From Fimbriimonadaceae bacterium (GTDB lineage Bacteria; Armatimonadota; Fimbriimonadia; Fimbriimonadales; Fimbriimonadaceae), in the NCBI GenBank assembly GCA_019638795.1, contig JAHBTB010000009.1:29462-93461 (forward strand): a stretch of DNA of 64,000 bases, written 5' to 3'. The position numbers and the translations under genes were made by a program. This document shows positions 25,541-33,121 of the stretch, piece after piece (position 1 is the first letter of the stretch; every line of letters begins with the position of its first letter). Under the pieces are notes generated by a model that saw only the letters and a program-made list of their open reading frames with translations, searched no databases and had not been told where the DNA came from.

Positions 25541-26254
25541 TCAGGCCGACTCTTGCTTCCAAGTCGCGTCGACCGGGCCGGTCTGAGGGATCGGGAAGTT
25601 CTTGATCTTGCCCTCGGCCTTCAGCACTTCGCCCGACGCGATGCTGACCCACATCGTCCCGGTCGAGGTGATCGCGTCGTCCACGCCCGACTCCTCGAAC
25701 TCAAAGGAGATCTTGAGGACATCCTTGCCTTTGTAGGATTCTTTGCCCTGGACCTCGTAACTGGCCTTGGCAGCAGGGAGCTCCTTGTTTTTGTCCGCCG
25801 CCGACTCGTGGGTCCACTTGTCTCCGACGCTCACCGCCTTCTCCGGATAGACCAAGCCGACAATGCGCTCGTTGCGCCAGTTGTTGCCCCCTTCTTCGGC
25901 AGAGCCGATTTCGGTGGCCAAGCCACGCTTGTCGCGGGTCACCTTCGAAGTGCCGGCCTCGTCTTGGTGGGCGACTTCGGTGCCGGCCATCATCACCGAG
26001 AGGTTTGACTGGACCGTTTCCTCGACGACACTGCCGTCGTCCTTGACCTCGAGGATCTTCGACGTCGCGTCGATGGTCACGTTCACCGGACTGCCTTGGT
26101 AATCAAAGTCAATCTTGATCTTGGACTTGCTGGTGTCGCCTGCCTTTGCCGTCCGCTTAAGGACAAAACCATCGACGGCGGCGGTCGCCAATGCCGCGAC
26201 CAACAAGGAGGCTGCAAGTAAGAAGGACGCTCGCTGAGTGAAGCCTGAACGCAT
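25541..26254 (-). CDS. Secreted protein of unknown function, paralogue of the gene downstream
   Basis: A 237-residue exported protein; the signal peptide is ASFLLAASLLVAALATAA. The mature chain starts FVLKRTAKAGDTSKSKIKID and keeps the spacing of its tandem paralogue (AVSVGDKWTHES, then GTMWVSIASGEVLKAEG). The composition is charged, lysine rich and beta-like, and no cysteine motif or catalytic signature can be seen. Its promoter should lie in 26255-26360, divergent from a HAD hydrolase gene. A strong hairpin follows its stop. Function unknown. Confidence 0.78.
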   Translation of the reverse strand: MRSGFTQRASFLLAASLLVAALATAAVDGFVLKRTAKAGDTSKSKIKIDFDYQGSPVNVTIDATSKILEVKDDGSVVEETVQSNLSVMMAGTEVAHQDEAGTSKVTRDKRGLATEIGSAEEGGNNWRNERIVGLVYPEKAVSVGDKWTHESAADKNKELPAAKASYEVQGKESYKGKDVLKISFEFEESGVDDAITSTGTMWVSIASGEVLKAEGKIKNFPIPQTGPVDATWKQESA

Positions 26255-26365
26255 GGCTAGAAATACTATGCACCAGGGCTGAGGTGACGTGCACCCCTGA
26301 GAAATGGGACGTTTGACCGTTCGGCCCCGGCATGGGCGTGGGCTTGGTCATCCTAGGCGGTGCCC

Positions 26366-27067
26366 ATGCCGATCCGTGTCATCAGCTTTGACTGCGCCCA
26401 GACGCTGGTCGAGGCGAGGTGGAACCCCTCGGGCGTCGCCTGTGAGTCTGCCGAAGCGGCCGGACTCCGCTTTGACCGGCAAGTGGCCGGCGAGGTGTAT
26501 GACCGGTTACTGGCCTCCCGCTGGGGTGGCTTCCGCCAGATCAACCTTCAGCGCAGCGAGGCGGCCTGTGGTGCCTGGTGGAAGGAACTGACCAGTGACT
26601 GGCTCGACCGCGTCGGGCTGGGACGCGGGCACACCGACGCCGTCGTGCACGAGGCCGACCGGATCATCTATGGCCCGCCGTCGCGGGTGTTCCGCCTCTA
26701 TGACGACGTCTTGCCCTGCTTGGCGACGCTCCAGACGATGGGGTTCCCAATGGTCGTCGTGAGCAATTGGGACAACTCGCTCCACCGGGTCTTGCGTGAG
26801 TTCGCTCTGACCGACTGGTTCGCCCACGTGCTCGCCAGCATGGAAGAAGGCTGGGAGAAGCCCGACCCCCGTCTGTTCCAGGCCCTCTTTGACCGGGCCG
26901 GCGTCCGGCCCGACGAGGTGCTCCACATCGGCGACAACCCCCTGGACGACGTGCGCGGGGCCAAGGAGGCCGGCTGCCACGCCCTGCTCCTCGACCGTTC
27001 AGCGAGCCAATCGGCCGAAGGCGTGCTGGCGACGCTCGCCGACCTGCCCAAGGTGGTTGAAGGGTGA
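26366..27067 (+). CDS. HAD-superfamily hydrolase with altered catalytic motif
   Basis: A 233-residue protein (a GTG two codons upstream is an alternative start). HAD motif I is usually DxDxT; here it is FDCAQTLVEA, so the nucleophile Asp is kept while the second Asp, the acid/base of phosphatases, is Ala. Motif II (VVVSNWDNS) and motif IV (EVLHIGDNPLDDVRGAKEAG) are intact, as is the lysine of motif III (GWEKPDPRLF). The lack of the second Asp is seen in HDHD3-like and dehalogenase-like branches. Substrate unknown. It overlaps queA by 4 bases. Confidence 0.88.
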   Translation: MPIRVISFDCAQTLVEARWNPSGVACESAEAAGLRFDRQVAGEVYDRLLASRWGGFRQINLQRSEAACGAWWKELTSDWLDRVGLGRGHTDAVVHEADRIIYGPPSRVFRLYDDVLPCLATLQTMGFPMVVVSNWDNSLHRVLREFALTDWFAHVLASMEEGWEKPDPRLFQALFDRAGVRPDEVLHIGDNPLDDVRGAKEAGCHALLLDRSASQSAEGVLATLADLPKVVEG

Positions 27068-28071
27068 GGACCGGCGAGCTCGACTACGAACTGCCCGAGG
27101 AGCTCATTGCCCAAGAGCCCCTGGCGGACCGGTCCGCCTCGCGCCTGATGCGGGTGGACCGGATCACCGGGGCGGTCCGTCACCTGGTCTTCCGCGACAT
27201 CGTCGAGGAGTTCGAGCCGGGCGACCTCCTCGTCCTCAACAACACGCGCGTCAGCGCGCTCCGACTCGTCGGCCGAAAGTCCAGCGGCGGCGAAGCAGAG
27301 GCACTCCTCCTCCGTGAGGTCGATGACGGCCTGTTCGAGTGCCTTCTCCGCCCGGCCAAGCGGCTCAAGCCTGGGACGCGGGTCGCCTTTGGCGACGGCC
27401 TCGACGGCACGGTGGAAGTGGGAGAGGACGGCCCCCTCCGGCGGATCCGCCTCCACGGCCAAAGGTGGCGGGACAAGCTGCAGGAACACGGCACGGTGCC
27501 CCTTCCTCCATATATCCAATCCGCGCATGACCAGCGAGAACGTTATCAGACCGTTTACGCGACTCGTCCCGGCAGTGCGGCGGCCCCGACGGCCGGATTG
27601 CACTTCACCCCTTCGCTCCTCGAAGCGATCAAGGGAAGGGGGGTCGATATCGCTTTCGTCACCCTCGATGTGAGCCTCGACACGTTCCGTCCGATCCAGA
27701 CCGAGACGGTCGAGTCGTACCAGATCCACGGCGAGACCTGCGAGATGCCTCCGGAAACGGCAGAATTGATTGCCAATTGCCAACGTCGAGTCTGGGCGGT
27801 CGGCACCACCTCCGTCCGCACGATCGAGTCCTTCTCCGACGGCCCCCGCCAAGTCACCCCGGGCCGAAAGAAGACGTCAATTTTTATCACGCCAGGCTAC
27901 ACATTCCGCAATGTGGACGCCATCGTCACGAACTTCCACATGCCCCGCACCACGATGCTGGCCATGCTGTGCGCGTTCACCTGTCAAAAACACCTGTTCG
28001 ACGCCTATGAGGAGGCGGTGAAGGCAAAGTACAGGTTCCTCTCCTTTGGAGATGCGATGATTCTCGCGTGA
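27064..28071 (+). CDS. queA: S-adenosylmethionine:tRNA ribosyltransferase-isomerase
   Basis: A 335-residue enzyme of normal length with a GTG start overlapping the HAD gene (GTGA). It adds the epoxycyclopentane ring to preQ1 in tRNA during queuosine synthesis. Landmarks are YELPEELIAQEPL near the start, LLVLNNTRVSALRL, the RYQTVYA and AAPTAGLHFTPSLLEAIKGR blocks, VESYQIHGETCEMP, and NFHMPRTTMLAML close to the C-terminus. No other queuosine gene is adjacent. Confidence 0.97.
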   Translation: MRTGELDYELPEELIAQEPLADRSASRLMRVDRITGAVRHLVFRDIVEEFEPGDLLVLNNTRVSALRLVGRKSSGGEAEALLLREVDDGLFECLLRPAKRLKPGTRVAFGDGLDGTVEVGEDGPLRRIRLHGQRWRDKLQEHGTVPLPPYIQSAHDQRERYQTVYATRPGSAAAPTAGLHFTPSLLEAIKGRGVDIAFVTLDVSLDTFRPIQTETVESYQIHGETCEMPPETAELIANCQRRVWAVGTTSVRTIESFSDGPRQVTPGRKKTSIFITPGYTFRNVDAIVTNFHMPRTTMLAMLCAFTCQKHLFDAYEEAVKAKYRFLSFGDAMILA

Positions 28072-28120
28072 TTTACGGCCTAACGGCCTAGGCCCATTGT
28101 GTCATTATCACGCATACGCC

Positions 28121-28615
28121 ATGGCCGGTTCGACGAAGTCCTTTGATCCGCTTGAGTACATCGAAAACGCGTATCTCGACACCAAGAAGGGGAGCAAGTC
28201 GGCAAGCTCGTCGGAGCCCAAGCGCTTCCGCAAGACGCAGTTGAGCGCCCCGCGCCCACGCCGCGCCAAGAACAAGCAGCCCGAGCAAGTCATCGACCAG
28301 GGCCTCAAGGAACTCTTGGAGAGCCTGCCCCGGCACATGGAGTTCCTCGGTCGGTTCTTCAGCGACAACGTGACCGCCCGCTACTACCAAGGCGAGTTCG
28401 GCGAGACCCGCGAGCAGTTGATCCGCCGCCTCGTCGACCCGGTCCTTACCCTGGAAGACGTCAGCCGCCTTCTGGGCGTCTGCCCCGCCACCGTCCGGCG
28501 GTACACCAACCGGGGCTGGCTGGAGCACCACCGCACGGCGGGCGGACAGCGCCGCTTCCGCTTGAGCGGCCTCGCTAAGTTCGTCGAAGAGCACGGTAGA
28601 CTCCCCGAGGAGTGA
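28121..28615 (+). CDS. MerR/excisionase-like DNA-binding protein
   Basis: A 164-residue basic protein. Its C-terminal 55 residues form a winged helix-turn-helix of the MerR type: TLEDVSRLLGVCPATVRRYT, then NRGWLEHHRTAGGQRRFRLS, the usual wing. The N-terminal 100 residues are lysine/serine-rich followed by an amphipathic helix (IDQGLKELLESLPRHMEFLG) that may mediate dimerisation. The ATG at 28121 is preferred over an in-frame ATG at 28097. No effector domain is recognised. It overlaps the glycosyltransferase gene by 4 bases and could regulate that operon. Confidence 0.82.
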   Translation: MAGSTKSFDPLEYIENAYLDTKKGSKSASSSEPKRFRKTQLSAPRPRRAKNKQPEQVIDQGLKELLESLPRHMEFLGRFFSDNVTARYYQGEFGETREQLIRRLVDPVLTLEDVSRLLGVCPATVRRYTNRGWLEHHRTAGGQRRFRLSGLAKFVEEHGRLPEE

Positions 28616-29808
28616 CCCCAGACGCCGCCGGCCGCCGGTTGAGCATCGCGATGTTCACCGACAGCGCGTTGCCGGTCTTGAACGGCGTCAGCGTTTCTGT
28701 CGACCAACTGGTCCGGGGCCTGCGTGCCCTGGGGCACTCAGTGTCACTCTTCACGTCCGGCTACCCCGGGCATGTTGAGAGCGACCCCAACACCGTCCGG
28801 TTCCACAGTGTCTTGACCCCATGGGCACCCGGTTACCCGCTGAGCGTCCCCCCGTTCTACGGTTACCTGCGCGAGTTCCGCCGACGCCGGTTCGACGTCG
28901 TGCACTGCCACACCCCGTTCACGGTCGGTATGGTGGGCCTCCGGTGGGCGCAGTCCGAGGAGACGGCCGTCGTCGCCACCTACCACACCCAGTACGACAA
29001 GTACGCCCACTACGTCCCGTTCCTGCCCCATCGGTACACCCGGTTCAAGATCGCCAAGCACACCAACTACTTCTACAACCACGTCGCCCGTGTGGTCACC
29101 CCCAGCGACGCGGCCGGGCTGTGGCTCCGCCGGCACGCCGTGCGGACACCCTATGTCGTGGTCCCGACGGGGGTCCGCCTCCCCCCGCCCGATATGCGCG
29201 GGCCCGCCCGCGCCCGCTTCGACCTTGGCCCCGCGGACACCGTCGTCTTGTATGCCGGCCGGATCGCCCGAGAGAAGAACCTGCCCGTCCTCGTCGCCGC
29301 TATGGCCCCCCTTCTCGCCGAATCGTCCCGCCTCCACCTGTGGGTCGTCGGCGACGGTCCCCAGCGTGAAGAACTGCGCACCCTGGCGCGCCAGACCGGG
29401 GTCGGTGACCGGGTCCGGTTCTTTGGCTTTGTCTCCCGCGAAGAGATCGACCAGTACTATGCCGCCGCCGACGTCTTCGCCTTCACTTCGATGACGGAGA
29501 CCCAGGGCTTGGTCGTCGTGGAGGCGATGGCCCACGGTCTGCCTGCCGTCGTCGTCCAAGGCGGCGGGGCCGGTGCCGCCGTCCGCGACGGCGAGAACGG
29601 GTTCCTGGTCTCCAACCGGCCCCAAGAGGTCACCGAGGCGTTGCGCCAGATCATCACCGACCGGCGCCTCGCCGAACGTCTGTCCGCCGGCGCACGCGAA
29701 ACCGCCGCGGAATACACGGTCGAGAAGATGGTCTCGCGGGTCGTCGCGGTGTACCATGAGGCCCTTGGGACCGAACGAGCAGACATCCAAACCGTCGCGG
29801 TGGACTGA
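28612..29808 (+). CDS. GT4-family glycosyltransferase
   Basis: A 398-residue GT-B enzyme with a GTG start. The N-terminal domain shows the glycine-rich loop ALPVLNGVSVSVDQLVRGL and the acceptor-side HCHTPFTVGMVGLRWA. The C-terminal nucleotide-sugar domain has VLYAGRIAREKNLPVL and the E-x7-E motif in FTSMTETQGLVVVEAMAHG. The closest known functions are diacylglycerol glucosyltransferases and mannosyltransferases of the inner membrane, but acceptor and sugar cannot be read from sequence. It overlaps the MerR-like gene by 4 bases and the next membrane protein by 53 bases. Confidence 0.92.
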   Translation: MTPDAAGRRLSIAMFTDSALPVLNGVSVSVDQLVRGLRALGHSVSLFTSGYPGHVESDPNTVRFHSVLTPWAPGYPLSVPPFYGYLREFRRRRFDVVHCHTPFTVGMVGLRWAQSEETAVVATYHTQYDKYAHYVPFLPHRYTRFKIAKHTNYFYNHVARVVTPSDAAGLWLRRHAVRTPYVVVPTGVRLPPPDMRGPARARFDLGPADTVVLYAGRIAREKNLPVLVAAMAPLLAESSRLHLWVVGDGPQREELRTLARQTGVGDRVRFFGFVSREEIDQYYAAADVFAFTSMTETQGLVVVEAMAHGLPAVVVQGGGAGAAVRDGENGFLVSNRPQEVTEALRQIITDRRLAERLSAGARETAAEYTVEKMVSRVVAVYHEALGTERADIQTVAVD

Positions 29809-30742
29809 CGGCCGCCCCTTTGGTCTCTTCCTCGCCTGGGTCGCCGTCTTGGCGCTCTTGCGGCTGCTCGTCGCGGCGGTGCCGGTGCCGGTAGACCTTG
29901 TCGCCCCGCTCTCCCTGCTTTCGACCCTGGTCTTCGTCGGTGGGCCGATCGTCGCCCTCTACGTCGGCGGGGCGACGGCCTGGCGGGCCGGGCAGGCGTC
30001 CCTCGTCTTGGCCGCCGGTGTCGCCCTCCATGTCGTCGGGTTTGCGGTGGCACGGTCAGCCGGTGGACAGGGGCCGGCAGGCGTCGGCGGTGTCGTGGCC
30101 ATGCAGAGCGGGGTCCTGGTGTGGTGCCTTGGCTTGGGCGGCTTGGTGTCGCTGGTGCTCAAAGAGAAGGGCCTCCTCCTCCCCGTCGCGCTGTTCCTCG
30201 CCGGGTTCGACGTCTTTCTGGTCATGACGCCGTTCGCCCCCACCGCCAAGGTGGTCGAACAGAACCCCGGTGTCCTCAAGGCGGTCGCGATGTCGGTGCC
30301 CCAGGTGAACCAGGCCAAGCCCGGCGAGCCTCCTCCGGCCGCCAAGGTCGTGGACCTCGGGCTTGTCGGGCCCGCCGACTTGGCGTTCATGGGCATGTTC
30401 TTCGCCTGCCTGCACCGCTTCGGCATGCGCGCCCGCCGGACGGTGCTGTGGCTCGCCCCGGTCATGGCCCTCTACTTCCTGCTCGCCATCTCGCCGTTCG
30501 GGATCGGCATGCTGCCCGCCATGGTCCCCATCGGGATCACCGTCCTCGCCGTCAACTGGCGTGAGTTCGGTCTTCAGGGTCAGGAGCGCGTGGCGACATG
30601 GGTCGTCGCGGCGGTGTCCGTCGCCCTAGCCGGATACGGCGTCTACCAACGCCTCACCTACAAGCCCCCGCCAGAACCGCCTGCTGAGCCTTCGCATGCG
30701 GTGCCCGACCCAGGGCCTCAAGCACCGGCAGGCTCGCCATAG
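29756..30742 (+). CDS. Multi-spanning membrane protein of unknown function
   Basis: A 328-residue protein with about eight hydrophobic segments and an extracytoplasmic or loop region around residues 155-200 (APTAKVVEQNPGVLKAVAMS). The C-terminal 25 residues are proline rich (KPPPEPPAEP), disordered and probably cytosolic. The ATG at 29756 lies inside the preceding gene (53-base overlap). I do not recognise the family; a short LVGPADLAFMGMF stretch in a late helix resembles the GxGD region of some aspartyl membrane proteases but the second motif is missing. Its last 89 bases overlap the convergent lyase gene. Confidence 0.7.
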   Translation: MRPLGPNEQTSKPSRWTDGRPFGLFLAWVAVLALLRLLVAAVPVPVDLVAPLSLLSTLVFVGGPIVALYVGGATAWRAGQASLVLAAGVALHVVGFAVARSAGGQGPAGVGGVVAMQSGVLVWCLGLGGLVSLVLKEKGLLLPVALFLAGFDVFLVMTPFAPTAKVVEQNPGVLKAVAMSVPQVNQAKPGEPPPAAKVVDLGLVGPADLAFMGMFFACLHRFGMRARRTVLWLAPVMALYFLLAISPFGIGMLPAMVPIGITVLAVNWREFGLQGQERVATWVVAAVSVALAGYGVYQRLTYKPPPEPPAEPSHAVPDPGPQAPAGSP

Positions 30743-31553
30743 CGAGTCTTACGGGGTCGACCCCGGTCTCGACCCCGGTCCGCTCCAGCGCGTAGACCAG
30801 GTCGTCGGTGGCGAGGTTTCCTCCCGCACCCGGGGCATAGGGACACCCACCAAGGCCCGCGGCACTGGAATCGAAGGCGTCGTAGCCCTGCTCCATGGCA
30901 GCGAACACGTTGGCCATCGCCGTGCCCCGGGTGTCGTGGAAGTGCCAGGCGACTTGCTCCGTGGGCACGGACGACCGGACGGCCGTGGCGAGACGCCGGA
31001 CTTCAGCGGGGACAGCGACGCCAATCGTGTCGCCCAAGCTCAACTCGTCGACACCGGCCTCCAGTAACCGCTCGCAGACCCTGACGACCGCGGCAGGCTC
31101 GACCCGGCCCGAATAGGGACACTCGAAGGCCGTCGACACGTACCCCCGGACGTGCCCGCCCGGCACCTGGTCCCGGAACGAGCGGACAACCTCGGCGAAG
31201 GCATCGAGCGACTCGGCAACCGTCATGTTGATGTTCTTGGTCGTGAACGCGTCGCTCGCGGCAGTGAAGAGCGCGATCCGCCGGTGGCCGCCGGCCACGG
31301 CCCGGTCGAGCCCCTTCACGTTTGGCACAAGGGCCGACCATGCGACATCCTCACGGCCCAAAACCGCCGCCGACACTTCGGCCGCGTCGGCCAACTGCGG
31401 CACCCACTTGGGCGACACGAAACTGGTCAGTTCAATCTCGCGCAGACCAGCGTCGGCAAGGGCCAGGGCAAAGGCAGCCTTGACGGCGGTGTCGACCGGG
31501 GTCTTTTCGTTCTGAAGACCGTCGCGGGGGCCGACTTCGATGATGCGGGCCAC
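30654..31553 (-). CDS. mvaB: Hydroxymethylglutaryl-CoA lyase
   Basis: A 299-residue TIM-barrel enzyme that splits HMG-CoA into acetyl-CoA and acetoacetate, the last step of leucine breakdown. The GTG at 31553 gives the family opening VARIIEVGPRDGLQNEK; the longer frame adds low-quality residues. Other landmarks are IELTSFVSPKWVPQL, the metal-site HFHDTRGTA and the catalytic-cysteine loop GLGGCPYAPGAGGNLAT. It is the last gene of a five-gene minus-strand operon that also holds a biotin carrier and an E2 acyltransferase, fitting a leucine or branched-chain catabolic role. Confidence 0.96.
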   Translation of the reverse strand: MARIIEVGPRDGLQNEKTPVDTAVKAAFALALADAGLREIELTSFVSPKWVPQLADAAEVSAAVLGREDVAWSALVPNVKGLDRAVAGGHRRIALFTAASDAFTTKNINMTVAESLDAFAEVVRSFRDQVPGGHVRGYVSTAFECPYSGRVEPAAVVRVCERLLEAGVDELSLGDTIGVAVPAEVRRLATAVRSSVPTEQVAWHFHDTRGTAMANVFAAMEQGYDAFDSSAAGLGGCPYAPGAGGNLATDDLVYALERTGVETGVDPVRLAMASLPVLEALGRAPHAKAQQAVLAGACR

Positions 31554-31579
31554 GGTGGGGATTGTGCCTGGTCCGTCCG

Positions 31580-31972
31580 TCAGCGGACGGGATGGACGTG
31601 AAGAAGGGCGGTCACAAAGCAGTTGTTGTCCAGCCGGCACAAGAACCGCAGCTGGAACCCGCTTTCCTTGGCCACCAAGCTATAGCACCACGAGCGGTCG
31701 TCGGCGACGTCTTGCTCGATGACGTTGATCAGGTCGAGCTTGACCATGTCGATGTGCCTGCGCGTCACGCTGTATTTGCCCCAGACCTCGACCATCGGGT
31801 CGTTGCCGTAGGTGATCTCGGACTTGTGGACCTGGAAGTAGGGCAGTCGCTGGAGTGCGGCGCGGAAGTCGACGAGGAACAGGTTGCGCTCGCGGACGCC
31901 AGCGAAGTCGCAAGCGTCGCGATAGCGACCCACTTGCATCGCAAAGTCAAGATCCGCGATCTTTGTCGCCAT
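31580..31972 (-). CDS. Small protein of unknown function in the branched-chain operon
   Basis: A 130-residue soluble protein, not recognised. It has a helical start (TKIADLDFAMQVGRYRDACD), a middle strand region (FQVHKSEITYGNDPMVEVWG) and a closing hydrophobic strand set (SGFQLRFLCRLDNNCFVTAL). Cysteines are present but not in metal-binding pairs. It overlaps the biotin-carrier gene by 26 bases and lies 26 bases before the lyase gene, so it is part of the same transcript and may act in the same pathway or bind one of the acyl-CoA enzymes. Confidence 0.72.
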   Translation of the reverse strand: MATKIADLDFAMQVGRYRDACDFAGVRERNLFLVDFRAALQRLPYFQVHKSEITYGNDPMVEVWGKYSVTRRHIDMVKLDLINVIEQDVADDRSWCYSLVAKESGFQLRFLCRLDNNCFVTALLHVHPVR

Positions 31973-32405
31973 GCCCTACCCCAGCCGAAGGTTCGACTCT
32001 TACCAGCAGGTCGCCCTCTGAAACCTGCTGGCCCTTGGCCACCGGTAGAGCGGAGACCTTCCCCGCGACGTCCGCCGTGACCACGTGTTGCATTTTCATG
32101 GCTTCAAGCACCAAGAGCTTGTCACCGACAGCCACACATTGGTCTTGTTCCACAAACACGTCCACGACCAGGCCAGGCATCGGTGCTAGTTTCGTCCCTG
32201 AGCCTTGGGCGCCTTCGCCAGAACGTTCTCGCGTCGCGCGGGAGACCTCAAACTGCCGTCCTCCGACCGAAACAAGGGTTTTCGCTCCGACCCGTGTGAC
32301 GAGGGCCGTCGATGTGCCCTCCGGGGTGTGCACGACCAACCGGTCCGGCCCTCTGACGACGGTGACGCTCGGGTCGGCCGTCAGTTCGACCTCGCGCCCG
32401 TTCAC
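31947..32405 (-). CDS. Biotin carboxyl carrier protein of an acyl-CoA carboxylase
   Basis: About 152 residues from a GTG at 32405 that overlaps the preceding gene (GTGA); the longer open frame to 32795 is an arginine/proline shadow. Residues 70-145 are a biotinyl domain: APMPGLVVDVFVEQDQCVAV, then the biotin site VLEAMKMQHVVTADVAGKV with the modified lysine in AMKM. The N-terminal 65 residues resemble the BT domain of methylcrotonyl- or propionyl-CoA carboxylase alpha chains, here as a separate protein. Its neighbours point to methylcrotonyl-CoA carboxylase; no carboxylase or transferase subunit is adjacent. Confidence 0.9.
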   Translation of the reverse strand: MNGREVELTADPSVTVVRGPDRLVVHTPEGTSTALVTRVGAKTLVSVGGRQFEVSRATRERSGEGAQGSGTKLAPMPGLVVDVFVEQDQCVAVGDKLLVLEAMKMQHVVTADVAGKVSALPVAKGQQVSEGDLLVRVEPSAGVGHGDKDRGS

Positions 32406-33121
32406 CAGGTGCCGCAAGCGGCCTTTTCCTCCTGGTATCGCCGGGCGGCGGCGACAAAGGACTCGAACAACTTGGGGGTGGCGTCGGCCTCGCTCCGCTC
32501 CGGGTGCCACTGGACACCGATCACCCACCGGTCGTCGTCGGTCTCGACGGCCTCGACTGTGCCGTCCTCGTGACGCGCCACCACGCGCAGGCCTGGCGCC
32601 ACCGCGCCCACCGCTTGATGGTGGCTGCTCCGGCCCTGGGCGTCGGGGCCGACGATCTGGCCGAGCTTTGACCCGGGCTCCACCTTGTAGTCCTGCATGG
32701 GGTTGCCCCGGTGCTTGTCGTCGCCCACGACGTCGGGGAGGTGCTGGGTCAGGCCACCACCATGGTGGACGTTGATCATCTGGCAGCCGTAGCAAATGCC
32801 GAACACCGGCAAGCGGGGGTCGGCGTGCTTCAAGAGTTCCAGTTCGAGGGCAGCCCGGCGGGGGTCCTCAAGGTCAGCCTCGGGATGGAGGGGCTCACCC
32901 CACCGCGAGCTGTCGATATCATTGCCGCCGGTCATCAGCAACCCGTCGAGGACGGGCAGGACGGTGAGGGGGTCTGTTCCGGGGGGCAGCAACACGACGG
33001 CGGCGCCTGCCTCGGCCAGCCGGTCGACATAGTCGCGGTTCAGGACGTGCTTGACGTACTTCGCACCGGTCTTCGGGTCGTCGGTGCTCCCCATCGTGAC
33101 GCCAATGATCGGTTTCTTCAT
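32402..33121 (-). CDS. Class I glutamine amidotransferase-like (PuuD-type) hydrolase
   Basis: A 239-residue protein resembling gamma-glutamyl-GABA hydrolases of the peptidase C26 family. The nucleophile elbow is VFGICYGCQMINVHHGGGL, and the catalytic His-x-Glu lies in VIGVQWHPERSEAD. GGNDIDSSRWGEPLHPE matches the family's substrate-side loop. PuuD acts in putrescine breakdown, but here it lies between an E2 gene (4-base overlap) and a biotin carrier gene (4-base overlap), so its substrate in this operon is open. No amine-ligase or oxidase gene of the Puu pathway is present. Confidence 0.88.
   Translation of the reverse strand: MKKPIIGVTMGSTDDPKTGAKYVKHVLNRDYVDRLAEAGAAVVLLPPGTDPLTVLPVLDGLLMTGGNDIDSSRWGEPLHPEADLEDPRRAALELELLKHADPRLPVFGICYGCQMINVHHGGGLTQHLPDVVGDDKHRGNPMQDYKVEPGSKLGQIVGPDAQGRSSHHQAVGAVAPGLRVVARHEDGTVEAVETDDDRWVIGVQWHPERSEADATPKLFESFVAAARRYQEEKAACGTW

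Noticed and set aside
29756..30742. Possible presenilin/GxGD aspartyl protease because of LVGPADLAF in a late membrane helix
   Set aside because: The required second aspartate motif (YD) and the PAL motif are not present.
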